Source: a virus. From it: a stretch of 64,000 nucleotides of DNA. Shown in pieces: positions 51,650 to 61,381 of the stretch. Within the stretch, counting starts at the first letter, position 1. Every line of letters begins with the position of its first letter. The position numbers and the translations under genes are program-made. The stretch spans positions 1 to 64,000 of IMG/VR virus record IMGVR_UViG_3300012039_000002. One strand, written 5' to 3'. Under the pieces are notes generated by a model. That model ran no database searches and had not been told where the DNA came from. It was given only the letters and a program-made list of their open reading frames with translations.

Positions 51650-53937
51650 ATTGAACAGGCCGCTCCAGGAGGGCTAGATCCACAAACATTGCAGATAAAG
51701 CACTTCCCGTCCTTTACCATAGAATTTTTAGCGTTACAATTGGGACATTCTTCGTCGGCTTCTTCTATTTCTTCCTCTTCTTCCTCTTCATTCTTGATGA
51801 GTCCGATTTCAATGAGACAATCCCAGATGCATTCTTTCATGGCTGATAAGAAATGAGCGTATGTCTTGCCGCGATACATAAATTTCTCGTCCATCTCTAC
51901 ATAGTCCATGTCCTCGAGCTCCTGAAGGATTTCGAGCAGTTTCTCGAGGTTCTTTTCCTTATTGAACATAATAGAAAGAAGTCTGCAATACGGCAGCATG
52001 TTTTTGTAGAAATCAACATCTCTAGAGACAACAAACACTTGAGACACCTGGTTGTTGTTATAGGTTACATGGACGTGTGCGCTTGGAAGTCCCGAGCTTC
52101 TTTTGATTTGATAAGTAAAGCTTCTGCGTCTGTAGCCGTCTTCCCTTGTTTCAGGTCTAGCATCATCGTCAGTTAATATTGATTGAATGGTTCCTTCTCT
52201 AAACGTAGTGAGTCCTTTGATAGACATGTCTGACGTGACGACATCGAACATGAACTTTTTGAAGGAATCGAAATCCGTTCCTTCTGGGAAGTTAATAGTT
52301 TTTGAGATGCTGTTATCGACATACTTCTGGATGGTATTCTGCATTCGCAAGTGGCCTTGAAGCGATACGTCTTTGGTGGTTTGAAAATAGTCAGGTCGTT
52401 CGCCGTAAATTTTATCAAATCCCGCTGACTTGAAATATTTGTAGGAATAGTCAAGTAAATCAAATTGTCGTGTAAGATTTCCTTGATCATCGCGCATTCT
52501 CCTCTTCTGCTTCAATGAAAATATCGGTTCGATTCCTGACGATACATTATTCAATAGTAAGGAGATTGTTCCAGCAGGTTGACATGTTAGGATGGAACAG
52601 TTTCTAATGCCGTGTTGTTCCATTTCCGCTTTAATCCCGTCTGGCAGACTTTTGATGAATTTTCCCGCCATAAACTTATCCCTATCGTATTTAGGGAAAG
52701 GGCTCTTTAATTTCGCCAATTCAATAGACGCTTCATACGCGGCGTTTCTGATCGTTTGCATTAAAACATCAACGAACGAAATAGCTTGATCAGAATCGTA
52801 CTTGATCTTTAGCATCGTTAACATGTCTGCTAATCCCGTGATGCCCAAACCAATTCGTCGATCGGCTATAGCTACCTTTTCGTTCTGCTTCAACGGATAG
52901 TTGGTTACATCAAGAATTGTGTCTAGCATGTAGACTAGACTCTTAACTGTCTGCTTTAGCCCTTCGATATCGACTTCTTGACTTATGAATGGATTTTTGA
53001 CGAATGTGGGAAGAACGACCATTCCGAGGTCACAACATCCCCACGCAGGTAAGGGTATCTCACCACAAGGATTGGTAGATTCGATTTTTTGGTAGTAATA
53101 TGTATTGGACACTTCATTGACTCGGTCCTTGAAGAAAATTCCTGGTTCGTTATAGTCGTAAGCGTTGGCCACAAATTTTTCGAATACAATTCTTGCCTTA
53201 AGCTTTCCATAGACTTTTCCGTTATGCTTGAGTTCATAGTCTTTGTCCGCCTTTAGAGCGTCTATAAAGTCATTGGTGATGCCAATAGACACATTAAAAT
53301 TAGTTAAGCCTGAGTTTTTCTTCGCGGTGATGAACTCTAATATGTCAGGGTGATTGACGTCAAGAATAGCAATGCCGGCGCCTCTACGGTTTCCTGCTGA
53401 TTTCATGGTCGCGATCATACTATCCCACGTATCCATAAAAGAGAGGGGACCGGAGGCGGTTGAGTTTACGCCCTTGACGTGTGCGCCTTTAGGACGAATA
53501 CTAGAAAAGTTAGTTCCAAATCCACCACCTGCCTGCTGAATCTTAGAGGCGGCTTCAAAGCTATCTCCGAGGATAGAGTCAATGGAGTCTTCAATTGGCA
53601 CTACAAAGCAGTTGAGGGCTGTCAATTTGACGCATGGATTGCCCAACGCAAGCAGAGCTCTGCCGGCGACTATTCCCCTCCGCTCTGCCATTATTTTGTA
53701 GAATTCTTCTTCTATGGGATCTTGCAAGACTCTGTCGTTTATTCCTTTGACAAACCCTGCAGCTAATGCTTTAGCAACTCGCCTGAAAGCTTCAGAAGGT
53801 TCTGATTCTAGAGCCCTTGTGGAAGCCATAGGATCGTTCGATTGTGGCGCTTCTCTAACAGCGTACTTCTCAAGAAATATTTCTTTATTAAAATCGGGCA
53901 GAATTTCAGGCCCTTTCTTCATTTCAAGCTCTGTCAT
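51646..53937 (-). CDS. nrdJ: Ribonucleotide reductase, class II (B12-dependent)
   Basis: 763 residues. LNCFVVPIEDS holds one redox Cys; STNPCGEIPL is the catalytic N-x-C-x-E; ILTCQPAGTIS and the GLGITGLADML barrel loops follow. The C-terminal zinc ribbon (CPNC ... CFICNVCG) and last Cys fit NrdJ. There is no beta subunit gene nearby, which supports a cobalamin-dependent class II enzyme. It makes dNDPs or dNTPs for phage replication and needs host B12. Confidence 0.9.
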   Translation of the reverse strand: MTELEMKKGPEILPDFNKEIFLEKYAVREAPQSNDPMASTRALESEPSEAFRRVAKALAAGFVKGINDRVLQDPIEEEFYKIMAERRGIVAGRALLALGNPCVKLTALNCFVVPIEDSIDSILGDSFEAASKIQQAGGGFGTNFSSIRPKGAHVKGVNSTASGPLSFMDTWDSMIATMKSAGNRRGAGIAILDVNHPDILEFITAKKNSGLTNFNVSIGITNDFIDALKADKDYELKHNGKVYGKLKARIVFEKFVANAYDYNEPGIFFKDRVNEVSNTYYYQKIESTNPCGEIPLPAWGCCDLGMVVLPTFVKNPFISQEVDIEGLKQTVKSLVYMLDTILDVTNYPLKQNEKVAIADRRIGLGITGLADMLTMLKIKYDSDQAISFVDVLMQTIRNAAYEASIELAKLKSPFPKYDRDKFMAGKFIKSLPDGIKAEMEQHGIRNCSILTCQPAGTISLLLNNVSSGIEPIFSLKQKRRMRDDQGNLTRQFDLLDYSYKYFKSAGFDKIYGERPDYFQTTKDVSLQGHLRMQNTIQKYVDNSISKTINFPEGTDFDSFKKFMFDVVTSDMSIKGLTTFREGTIQSILTDDDARPETREDGYRRRSFTYQIKRSSGLPSAHVHVTYNNNQVSQVFVVSRDVDFYKNMLPYCRLLSIMFNKEKNLEKLLEILQELEDMDYVEMDEKFMYRGKTYAHFLSAMKECIWDCLIEIGLIKNEEEEEEEIEEADEECPNCNAKNSMVKDGKCFICNVCGSSPPGAACSI

Positions 53938-54353
53938 TTAGTCACTCCGTCTGTTTTCTTCTTCTTCCAATCACGTTTCATAACTTCCTCAGCTGTGGAG
54001 AATAGAGCTTTCCCGAAATCAATGCCTGCGTGAGAACATAGTTGCATTAAATAAACTACTGTATCTGCTACTCCATCGGCTAAATCATCTAGGGCTTTTT
54101 CATCCATGCCAGCTTGATGGCGCCTTATTTTTTGCCGGGCTTTCAATACGACGTGAGCTACTTCTCCCACTTCTTCAGCGGCTCCCAACGCCATCCATTC
54201 AATGCCGGTGTCGCGCTTCTTGAAGTTTTTCTGTTGCCAATCAAATAGCTGTTTCTGCAGTCTAGTAAGAGCTTTCACCGCGCACGTTGTATTCCTCTCT
54301 TCATCGTTGATCGGAAAGGCGTGCTTGGGCTTGGGAAAATTATTGCAGGACAT
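53934..54353 (-). CDS. MazG-like nucleotide pyrophosphohydrolase
   Basis: 139 residues from the Met at 54353; the frame is open 20 codons upstream inside the previous gene. ALGAAEEVGEVAHVVLK and DDLADGVADTVVYLMQL are the EExxE and ExxD helices of the all-alpha NTP pyrophosphatases. It may clear non-canonical dNTPs or lower (p)ppGpp. Confidence 0.82.
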   Translation of the reverse strand: MSCNNFPKPKHAFPINDEERNTTCAVKALTRLQKQLFDWQQKNFKKRDTGIEWMALGAAEEVGEVAHVVLKARQKIRRHQAGMDEKALDDLADGVADTVVYLMQLCSHAGIDFGKALFSTAEEVMKRDWKKKKTDGVTK

Positions 54354-54732
54354 TTGGCGTATTCTCACTTCCGGGCCCACCAGTTTCGACAGCTTTCTTT
54401 GCGTCTTCTTCAAATTTTTCCTTCATTCTAATCATTTCAGCTACTTCTTTTTGCATCTGTGTTTGCGCATTCTCAGCGAATGTCTTGAATCTTGCTTCTA
54501 CGTCCTTTGCTTCTTCTTCTGTCTTGCCATTCTTAGCTTCATCAAGCAAGAAATTGACACGTACGGTTAGTCTTGTGATATCTTGAAGAAGAGCTGTATG
54601 CGACTGCCGCATATTCCCGTCTATGACCTGAAGTATCCTGTCAAGCTGTTTCATATTGTTCTGTAGAGTGACGATTGCTCTTTGCGTTTCTTGTTGAATC
54701 TGGAAATTCAACTTGTCAGCGCTCATTCCCAT
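54340..54732 (-). CDS. Coiled-coil protein
   Basis: 130 residues, almost entirely helical with heptads (IQQETQRAIVTLQNNMKQLD ... KFEEDAKKA). Lies between primase and MazG genes. Function unknown. Confidence 0.6.
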   Translation of the reverse strand: MGMSADKLNFQIQQETQRAIVTLQNNMKQLDRILQVIDGNMRQSHTALLQDITRLTVRVNFLLDEAKNGKTEEEAKDVEARFKTFAENAQTQMQKEVAEMIRMKEKFEEDAKKAVETGGPGSENTPNVLQ

Positions 54733-54733
54733 T

Positions 54734-55675
54734 TCATTCTCCTATTGCCATAGCATCTATGAATAGATTATGCGTAGGCTGCTTTTTATTGACTATCTTA
54801 ATTAGAGTCGGCTTGTCAGGTACAGCCGCTATATCTTCGCACGGCATATCTAACGGGTTGATGTATGATAGATTGATGTGTCCATAGGATTTTTGCACCT
54901 TATTTACGAACGTTTCGATATGTTTTAACGTGACGTCTTTATCAAAGCAGAGGCAAACGTCTTTATGCGCAGTTTTGCCTCTAAGATACTCTGACAATCC
55001 CGCATGTTTGCCCTTTCCGAATATGCAAACTGAGTCGTATCCGAATTGGGCAGCTTTCATTAAATTAAACATGGATTCGACAACTAATAGCGTGCTAGAG
55101 TTATTTTTCTCGTATGCATAGAACAACTTCATTTCTGGATCTGACTTTCTAATTACGTGCTTCTGTCTGTCAGGGGTCAAATCTAAAAACTTTCTAGCGT
55201 AATAAGCGTAATCATTAACCAGAACAACTATATAGCCGTAGTAATAATTCCACGGAGTTGTAATTGGCCACAGTTTAAAGTTTGACTTTAGAAACTTAAT
55301 GTCGAAGCCTCTCGATACTAGATACAGTCTGGCTTCTTGTGCGACGTTTTCTTGCCGCTCACACTCTCTATCTTGCGGTGGCGTAAGTTTTGGGGCGTGC
55401 GTAGATACTTGATCTACAACAGCAATGCGGCCCTTTACCTCAAATCTTATTCTGTTGCGTCGTAAGAAATCACTTAGTCTGCCACGGTTGTCGCACCTAT
55501 AGCAATTATACGAGTCTTTGGCAAAGCTCAAGCCAAGATGATACTTTTTATCATTACACTTATTGCATCTGACGTTTATTTCTAAACGCGATTTCCAGTC
55601 TTTAGACGGATCGACCTGAAACTTCTGGCCAATTTCCCGTACTATATCTTTAATGTTTGTGTATTCCGCTTTCAT
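54734..55675 (-). CDS. DNA primase, DnaG-like
   Basis: 313 residues. Zinc finger CNKC ... CYRCDNRG at about residues 37-62, then a TOPRIM core: LLVVESMFNLMKA with the catalytic Glu, SVCIFGKG and LCFDKDVT with the metal Asp. It lays RNA primers and probably works with the DnaB-like helicase. Overlaps the SbcC-like gene by 4 nt. Confidence 0.88.
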   Translation of the reverse strand: MKAEYTNIKDIVREIGQKFQVDPSKDWKSRLEINVRCNKCNDKKYHLGLSFAKDSYNCYRCDNRGRLSDFLRRNRIRFEVKGRIAVVDQVSTHAPKLTPPQDRECERQENVAQEARLYLVSRGFDIKFLKSNFKLWPITTPWNYYYGYIVVLVNDYAYYARKFLDLTPDRQKHVIRKSDPEMKLFYAYEKNNSSTLLVVESMFNLMKAAQFGYDSVCIFGKGKHAGLSEYLRGKTAHKDVCLCFDKDVTLKHIETFVNKVQKSYGHINLSYINPLDMPCEDIAAVPDKPTLIKIVNKKQPTHNLFIDAMAIGE

Positions 55676-57417
55676 TCGATTCTTGAGAAGCCGTTTAGTC
55701 CTTTAGTTGCGGTAATTGTATGGTCGAACAAATACATCATATCATCAACTGACGAATGGTGACTAATGAAAATGCACATTGCATTGATGCTCACGGCGTA
55801 TTGTTTGATAAACTCAATGACATATCTGCCACTTACATTGTCGAGATGGTCAAGAGCCTCGTCAACAATCAAGAACTTTAGGCGATTATTCTTGAAATAA
55901 GTCATGGCGATATCAAGAAGCGATAGCACGATTACAATATCTACCTTCTGTTTTTCGCCACTAGATAGCTGGTCATATTTGAATTGTTCGCCATTTATCG
56001 TGATTGCTTCGGTGATGTCAGAGTCGGTTATCACAAATTTGAACTGGAAGTCTTTATTGTAGAAGTTGTTTATGTACTTCTGCATGTTAGTATTGAGTAC
56101 CTTCAAAAGGTCTCCTGCTAATGACATTCTAGTTTTAGACTTGGGCTCAAGCATTTCACGCCAAAACTCAGTCATATCAAACTTTGTTTTGGAATCTAGC
56201 CACTCCGTTTCCGCTAGCTCACACTTAGCTTTCACTTCTTCTACCTGACCGGCTGAAGACGTAATGTTACTGAATTTCTCAATGGTCTTTGTGTTGTTCT
56301 TGATCTGATACTTCTTTTCGTTTATGATACGCGTGCACTCGTTTGACTTCTCCACTGCAGTGTTGTACTGTTCGAATAAGGCTGAAGCCTTTAGGATTCC
56401 AATTTCGTTTATTATGCTATTGAGTAGAGACGTAAACTCTTTGATCTTAGCGAGTTCGGCTGTAAGGATCTCGTCACGATTAGGCAGTCTTTGTCTGCAT
56501 GTATGACATACTTCGTTCGTCTCATAATACTTGGCTCTCTTCTTGCTCTCGGCTAGCTGGTGCTCAAGCTTTGCCTTGGAGTCATTAGCGCCGCTAATTT
56601 GCGTGTTCTTGCTTTCTATCTCTGGAAACAATGTTGAGACTACGCCACTAAAGCCTTCTCTCATCTTCTCGTCTAATACTATTTCTTGCTCCAGTCTTTT
56701 GTTGGCTGCTGTTAACAATTCGATGTTTTCATTAACATTCTTGGTAACACTCTCTTCTTGTTGCATCAGATTATCTAGAGCAGTTTTAAGTGCGTAATAT
56801 TCTCTATTGTTGTCGTCAAATACGGCTCTATCTTCTTTTGCCATGCCCTGAAGTGATGCGTAAATTTTAGACACAACGTTGAGATTGAGAACTCTTTCAA
56901 GAATGTCGATTTTGGCAGCGCTGCTACCCTTAACGAACTTGAAGAGCTCGGGATTCAATACGTTGTTGTTCACGAACACTTGATAGTTCATGCCAATAAT
57001 CTGTTCTATCTTAGACTGTATCTCTGTATTAGTCAAGTCGTTGGAGATACAGATGCCATTTTCGTACAGTGTTGTCTTAGAGAATGAGGGCGACTTGGAG
57101 CGCTGACGCTCTATTAAGTACTCGGCTTTTACAACGCCGTCGGTTGAATCGACGAATGTAAGCCCTACAAAAAGAGCTTTAGTAGATTTAGTTACGAGGT
57201 CGTCAAGATTAAGCTCTTTCTTAAGTGATCTGTAAAACAACGCTAAGACTATGCAGTCGACTAAAGTTGACTTGCCAGAGCCATTAGACGATCTATCTTT
57301 CTCATCTATACCCTTAATTAATACAAGGTTGCCCTGGCGTTGAGTAAAATCTATTTCATGTCTTCCCTTGTATGAGTTGACATTTTCTATTACAAGCTTC
57401 TTTAGCTTAATTGACAT
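55672..57417 (-). CDS. sbcC: SbcC/gp46-like (Rad50) ATPase subunit
   Basis: 581 residues. Walker A NGSGKSTLVDC near residue 45, a long coiled coil broken by a zinc hook CHTC (about 308), signature LSSGEKQKVD, and Walker B FLIVDEALDHLD, ending with FISHHSS. With the Mre11-like product next door it processes DNA ends for recombination-driven replication. Confidence 0.92.
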   Translation of the reverse strand: MSIKLKKLVIENVNSYKGRHEIDFTQRQGNLVLIKGIDEKDRSSNGSGKSTLVDCIVLALFYRSLKKELNLDDLVTKSTKALFVGLTFVDSTDGVVKAEYLIERQRSKSPSFSKTTLYENGICISNDLTNTEIQSKIEQIIGMNYQVFVNNNVLNPELFKFVKGSSAAKIDILERVLNLNVVSKIYASLQGMAKEDRAVFDDNNREYYALKTALDNLMQQEESVTKNVNENIELLTAANKRLEQEIVLDEKMREGFSGVVSTLFPEIESKNTQISGANDSKAKLEHQLAESKKRAKYYETNEVCHTCRQRLPNRDEILTAELAKIKEFTSLLNSIINEIGILKASALFEQYNTAVEKSNECTRIINEKKYQIKNNTKTIEKFSNITSSAGQVEEVKAKCELAETEWLDSKTKFDMTEFWREMLEPKSKTRMSLAGDLLKVLNTNMQKYINNFYNKDFQFKFVITDSDITEAITINGEQFKYDQLSSGEKQKVDIVIVLSLLDIAMTYFKNNRLKFLIVDEALDHLDNVSGRYVIEFIKQYAVSINAMCIFISHHSSVDDMMYLFDHTITATKGLNGFSRIE

Positions 57418-58556
57418 ACGTTTTTCAACCTGCCTACAAATTTTTCTATTTCTTCAGGCGACTTATTCTTTGATTTCAAAAGCTCAGTCCCTTTTTCAAT
57501 AATCAGATCGAATATGTTGATCTTATCTATTGACGACGTCATTATTTCCATCGCATTAAGTTCTTCTTCAGAATCAAGGCCTCTTGTTTCAAAGTCCGTA
57601 AACAGATCTTTATATTTATCTAGAAATTCACCGAGCTTCTTTTTGCCAGAGTCGCTGTTAAGCGAATAGATTGTAGCGTAGATATTAGTGAATGGAAACT
57701 TAGCTTTCTCGGTTTCTATGCGAGCTATCTTTCTTTCCAGACTTTCTGTTTTTTCAAGATTGAGCTTAAAGAACAGCGGGCAATAAGGATTTTCTACGTA
57801 CTTAATGTTGCAACCACTGGGTGATAGATCTAATACAGTCAAGCCTTTTCTTTCGGCTGAGTCTGAGAAGTTATGATTAAGCACAGCTCCTACATAATAG
57901 AAGTTGGATCCAATTTGACGTTTGAAGTGGATGTGGCCTGAAAATACTCCAGTATAGATGTCTAGATGTAAGTCATCATACGAATTGAATTGGCCTAATT
58001 GGTATGTGGATGAAATTAAGCCCTCATAAGCTTCTTTGATGTCTAAGTGACAGAATACATACGTATGAGTTTTAGAGCCCCGGAACTTTTCTGCAAGTGT
58101 AGCAAACGCATCTTTTAGTTTGTTCGGATCTCTAATATATGGCACAAATATAAAATGGGAGTTTATTTCTGACACAAACTTTACTTTGATGCTGCTCTTT
58201 ATGAGCGTAACGCCACTTATGTTTTCTACCGTATCGACCGCTGAAGTTTCTTCGTTCCTATCATGATTGCCTTCTAGAACAACCATTGTCTTCGACAATG
58301 TGTTTTGCGTTATATCGCTGAGAGCCTTTATAACTGCGTTGTATCTTTCTACATAGAAACGTAAGGCCTGATGGAACGTATCGCCCAGGTCGATAGCCAT
58401 CATAGTGCCGGTAGTATTAGAGACGTCAGATATCCAAGAAAGGGTAGAATATAGTTCATCTATCCTTGAATATTCAACTGTCTTGAATTTTGACTGCCTT
58501 ACATTGAAGTTATAGATATTGGCACAATGTAAATCGGCGAATAATAATATCTTCAC
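57402..58556 (-). CDS. sbcD: SbcD/gp47-like (Mre11) nuclease subunit
   Basis: 384 residues. Metallophosphoesterase motifs in order: FADLHC, IDLGDTFH, VLEGNHDR, FCHLDI and GVFSGHIH. Acts with the SbcC-like ATPase as an exo/endonuclease. Overlaps both neighbours by a few nt. Confidence 0.92.
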   Translation of the reverse strand: MKILLFADLHCANIYNFNVRQSKFKTVEYSRIDELYSTLSWISDVSNTTGTMMAIDLGDTFHQALRFYVERYNAVIKALSDITQNTLSKTMVVLEGNHDRNEETSAVDTVENISGVTLIKSSIKVKFVSEINSHFIFVPYIRDPNKLKDAFATLAEKFRGSKTHTYVFCHLDIKEAYEGLISSTYQLGQFNSYDDLHLDIYTGVFSGHIHFKRQIGSNFYYVGAVLNHNFSDSAERKGLTVLDLSPSGCNIKYVENPYCPLFFKLNLEKTESLERKIARIETEKAKFPFTNIYATIYSLNSDSGKKKLGEFLDKYKDLFTDFETRGLDSEEELNAMEIMTSSIDKINIFDLIIEKGTELLKSKNKSPEEIEKFVGRLKNVCQLS

Positions 58557-59551
58557 TGAGTAGGCGGTGGTAGGAGCTTATTGAATGGTGTCATGAAATG
58601 GTCCATTTTGGCTAGAATTGTGTTGATGTTTTCTTTCACAAGTATTGACATAAAGTCCATTTTTGAGAACGAAGGTTTCATTTCTATAGCTGAATAGATA
58701 AGCTTTAGACTTTGAGGGCTGAAATCCATATCAATGAGATCAATCAGCTTGTAGTTAAGTTCTAGTAGTTCCTTCTGTCCTTCAAAATATTTACCGAATT
58801 TAGCCTTGGCTTCAGTAACGGTTTCGAGTGCTGCGTAAAACTCTTCTATATTAGTAGGACTTGTTACTCCAGCAGCTTTGAACATGTCGAACAGTTGCTG
58901 AAACTTCTTGTCGCCAAACAGCCTAACTCCTTTAATGTTGTCTGAAGAATCTCCTCTTATTGCTTTGTAAACACGATAGCTTGAAACTGCCAATCCCTTA
59001 ATAGGAAACACTTCTTCCATGTTGCATTTAGCGACGTATTGCTTCTTGTGAGGATTAAAAATCTTGTAATTTTCGTTGTCAAGAAGCTGATAGAAGTCCT
59101 TATCATTAGACACAATAGTCGCTGTCTTACCTCTATTAACAAAGTGATGAGCCACAAATGAGATAAGACAATCGCCTTCTATTTGCTTGACGATAACAAG
59201 TTTGATGGGAAGAGTCTTGAGAGCGTCTAATATGACATCTCTCTGTCTCTTTCTAGACTCAATCTCATTCATCTTGATTGTTAAGTCATAACCCGCAAGA
59301 GCACTGAGATCGATATCTCTGTTGGCCTTGTAGTCTTTAAAGAGAGCTTTCTTTCTTACGTCTCGCCCGAAGTCAAATACAATGTAGACTTCTTCTGGCT
59401 TTTCGTCGTCTACAAGCTTACGGAGGTGTTGAAGGAACACGTAAATAGCTGTAGTATCTTGACTTTTGGCATTTTGAAGAACTGTATCGGTCATAGAGAA
59501 GAAGGCTCTAACGAACAGGTTGGAGCCGTCGCATATTAATACGTCACTCAT
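58553..59551 (-). CDS. 5'-3' exonuclease / flap nuclease (PIN-like, T4 RNase H type)
   Basis: 332 residues from the Met at 59551 (SD aagggac). LICDGSNLFVRAFF, VYIVFDFGRDVRKK, EGDCLISFVAHHF and VSNDKDFYQLL place the clustered acidic residues of FEN-type nucleases, and a helix-hairpin-helix region GDSSDNIKGVRLFGDKKF follows. It removes RNA primers from Okazaki fragments. Confidence 0.88.
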   Translation of the reverse strand: MSDVLICDGSNLFVRAFFSMTDTVLQNAKSQDTTAIYVFLQHLRKLVDDEKPEEVYIVFDFGRDVRKKALFKDYKANRDIDLSALAGYDLTIKMNEIESRKRQRDVILDALKTLPIKLVIVKQIEGDCLISFVAHHFVNRGKTATIVSNDKDFYQLLDNENYKIFNPHKKQYVAKCNMEEVFPIKGLAVSSYRVYKAIRGDSSDNIKGVRLFGDKKFQQLFDMFKAAGVTSPTNIEEFYAALETVTEAKAKFGKYFEGQKELLELNYKLIDLIDMDFSPQSLKLIYSAIEMKPSFSKMDFMSILVKENINTILAKMDHFMTPFNKLLPPPTQ

Positions 59552-59724
59552 TATGAATCGTCCCTTGCGCCGTATTTTTCCAAGAATCTTTCTATGTCCC
59601 ACAGAGTTTCTATTGGAATACCCCACGAAGTATCAACAATGGCGTTCTCTTGTTTCCAACCTTTGTCACGAGTCTCCATAAGTAGTTCTACGGCTCTATG
59701 CAAAAAGTCTTTGTTGGTCTTCAT
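59551..59724 (-). CDS. Small hypothetical protein
   Basis: 57 residues (MKTNKDFLHRAVELLMETR...). ATG at 59724 overlaps the sigma factor stop, and its TAA overlaps the exonuclease ATG, so it is a translated link of the operon. Unknown. Confidence 0.6.
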   Translation of the reverse strand: MKTNKDFLHRAVELLMETRDKGWKQENAIVDTSWGIPIETLWDIERFLEKYGARDDS

Positions 59725-60347
59725 AGCTCCCCCGTGAATGCGGCGTAGATTCTATCGAGTACAAATCTAACTTTCTTTTTAGGAAATCCGATTTCTTTTT
59801 GCGTTTCTTTAATAAGATTCTCGTATAGAATTGCATCGCCATGAGCAATCTTTGCCTTGATGCTGTCCAGAATACTATTATAACATTCATCTTCTGGTAG
59901 ATCAAGCGAGTCAGCAGTAAGTTTGCTCACAAAATCTCTTATCGACGACATGGCTTCAAAGCCATTGTCCGCGTCAGTTGACAATTCTAGATTTACATTC
60001 TCATCGTCTAAAGCTATTCTAGACGGGTCGTTTGAGTTCAACGACGTGTCCTTATAGTTGTTCTTCAGATACCAAAGCATCTTGTTCTTGGCTACGGCAG
60101 TAAAGCAGGAGAAAGCGTCCCCACGTTCTTTGTTCCATTTGGGTAGAACCTCTAATATCCCTACCCAAGCTTCTTGTGGCAAGTCATCGTTAATGACATT
60201 GCTTCTGATGAGTTTGTATCTACTAATAATTCCGTTAATGAGCTTCTTGAATATGGGCTCTAACTCATCAACAATTGTTCTGTCACCGGTCTTCTGAAAC
60301 TCAGTGATCTTTAGTTCAACAAAGTCGTTGTCGAAATATTGTTTCAC
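59721..60347 (-). CDS. RNA polymerase sigma factor, T4 gp55-like
   Basis: 208 residues. The region 2 core is DDLPQEAWVGILEVLPKWNK followed by FSCFTAVAKNKMLWYLKNN, which binds host core polymerase and melts the -10 element. Region 4 is weak, with only VRFVLDRIYAAF at the end. It likely directs late transcription from promoters outside this window; no conserved late motif could be identified here. Confidence 0.8.
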   Translation of the reverse strand: MKQYFDNDFVELKITEFQKTGDRTIVDELEPIFKKLINGIISRYKLIRSNVINDDLPQEAWVGILEVLPKWNKERGDAFSCFTAVAKNKMLWYLKNNYKDTSLNSNDPSRIALDDENVNLELSTDADNGFEAMSSIRDFVSKLTADSLDLPEDECYNSILDSIKAKIAHGDAILYENLIKETQKEIGFPKKKVRFVLDRIYAAFTGEL

Positions 60348-61372
60348 GTTAATACATTAAAGATCCGATCTTTGTGCTCTTCAAACACCTGACCCCATTC
60401 CTTCCGGTTAAATTTAATTATACCGGACTCATCGGCGCTTGTTATGTCTTTGTTTAAGTTGAGTTCGTTTGTTCTTCCCGTAGTGAGTCGCTTTTGTTCT
60501 TTGAGCATTTCGTACGTGGTGAGCGCTTCATCAAACGTTCCGGTTGAGTGATTGAAAATGAGACTGATTTCAAGAAGCGGAGTATACGCCTTGTTCTTGA
60601 CGGTTTTGGCTTCAATCTTTTTACCGGTGATCCCGGCAGCCTCATCGATCTTTACAGTATTAGTCGCTTGTAATCTAATCCTCTGGATAGCAGCGTACTT
60701 AGGTGCGTGGCCACCAGGAGAAGTATATTTTTCGCCAAATGACTGTCCCACATTCTCTCTAAGTTGGTTGACAATTAAGAGAGTAACCTGAGTATTCTGT
60801 AGAGGAATGGTAAGTTTGCGTAGACCCATTGAGTTAACACGTGCTCGGATAGCCATTTCTTTAGTGTATTCATCGCCCTCTTCCATTTCGCATTCTTTTT
60901 TGGCCGGTGTTTGTGCCAAGGAATCCCATATGATAAGTGCCGGCCCTTCCCAGGACTTGTCTTTTAGTTTAGACATGAGTACTTGGGCAATTGTGTCGTA
61001 AACATCTTCAAGACAACCCGGCTGATGATAAATCATTTCTTCCACATCGACGCCCAACATAGTAAGCCGAGCCATAGAAGTGGCAGCTTCAGTGTCTAAA
61101 TAGACAACTGGCATGCCTCGCTTTTGAGCTTCGGCTGCTACCATCGCGGCTAATGTCGACTTACCGGACGCTTCTAGCCCAATGATTTCAACTACTCCGC
61201 CTACAATGATTCCACCACCAAGTATCTTGTCTAGAGGCATGAGTCCGGTCGAGATAAAATCAAACGCATCAATAGAAACTTGCTCTGCAGATCCAAAGAT
61301 GGCTTCCCGCAATTTTATTAGACCGGGACTCTTCTTGCCGCCTGTCTCTTCTTTTCCAGCTTTAAGCTTCAT
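60344..61372 (-). CDS. RecA-like recombinase
   Basis: 342 residues. Walker A GLEASGKST (about residue 65), VVYLDTEAA, Walker B ALIIWDSLAQTP, QLRENVG, and SPGGHAPKYAAIQRIRL are RecA/UvsX landmarks. It coats single-stranded DNA for strand invasion and repair in recombination-dependent replication. ATGA overlap with the sigma factor gene. Confidence 0.92.
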   Translation of the reverse strand: MKLKAGKEETGGKKSPGLIKLREAIFGSAEQVSIDAFDFISTGLMPLDKILGGGIIVGGVVEIIGLEASGKSTLAAMVAAEAQKRGMPVVYLDTEAATSMARLTMLGVDVEEMIYHQPGCLEDVYDTIAQVLMSKLKDKSWEGPALIIWDSLAQTPAKKECEMEEGDEYTKEMAIRARVNSMGLRKLTIPLQNTQVTLLIVNQLRENVGQSFGEKYTSPGGHAPKYAAIQRIRLQATNTVKIDEAAGITGKKIEAKTVKNKAYTPLLEISLIFNHSTGTFDEALTTYEMLKEQKRLTTGRTNELNLNKDITSADESGIIKFNRKEWGQVFEEHKDRIFNVLT

Positions 61373-61381
61373 ACGTTCTCC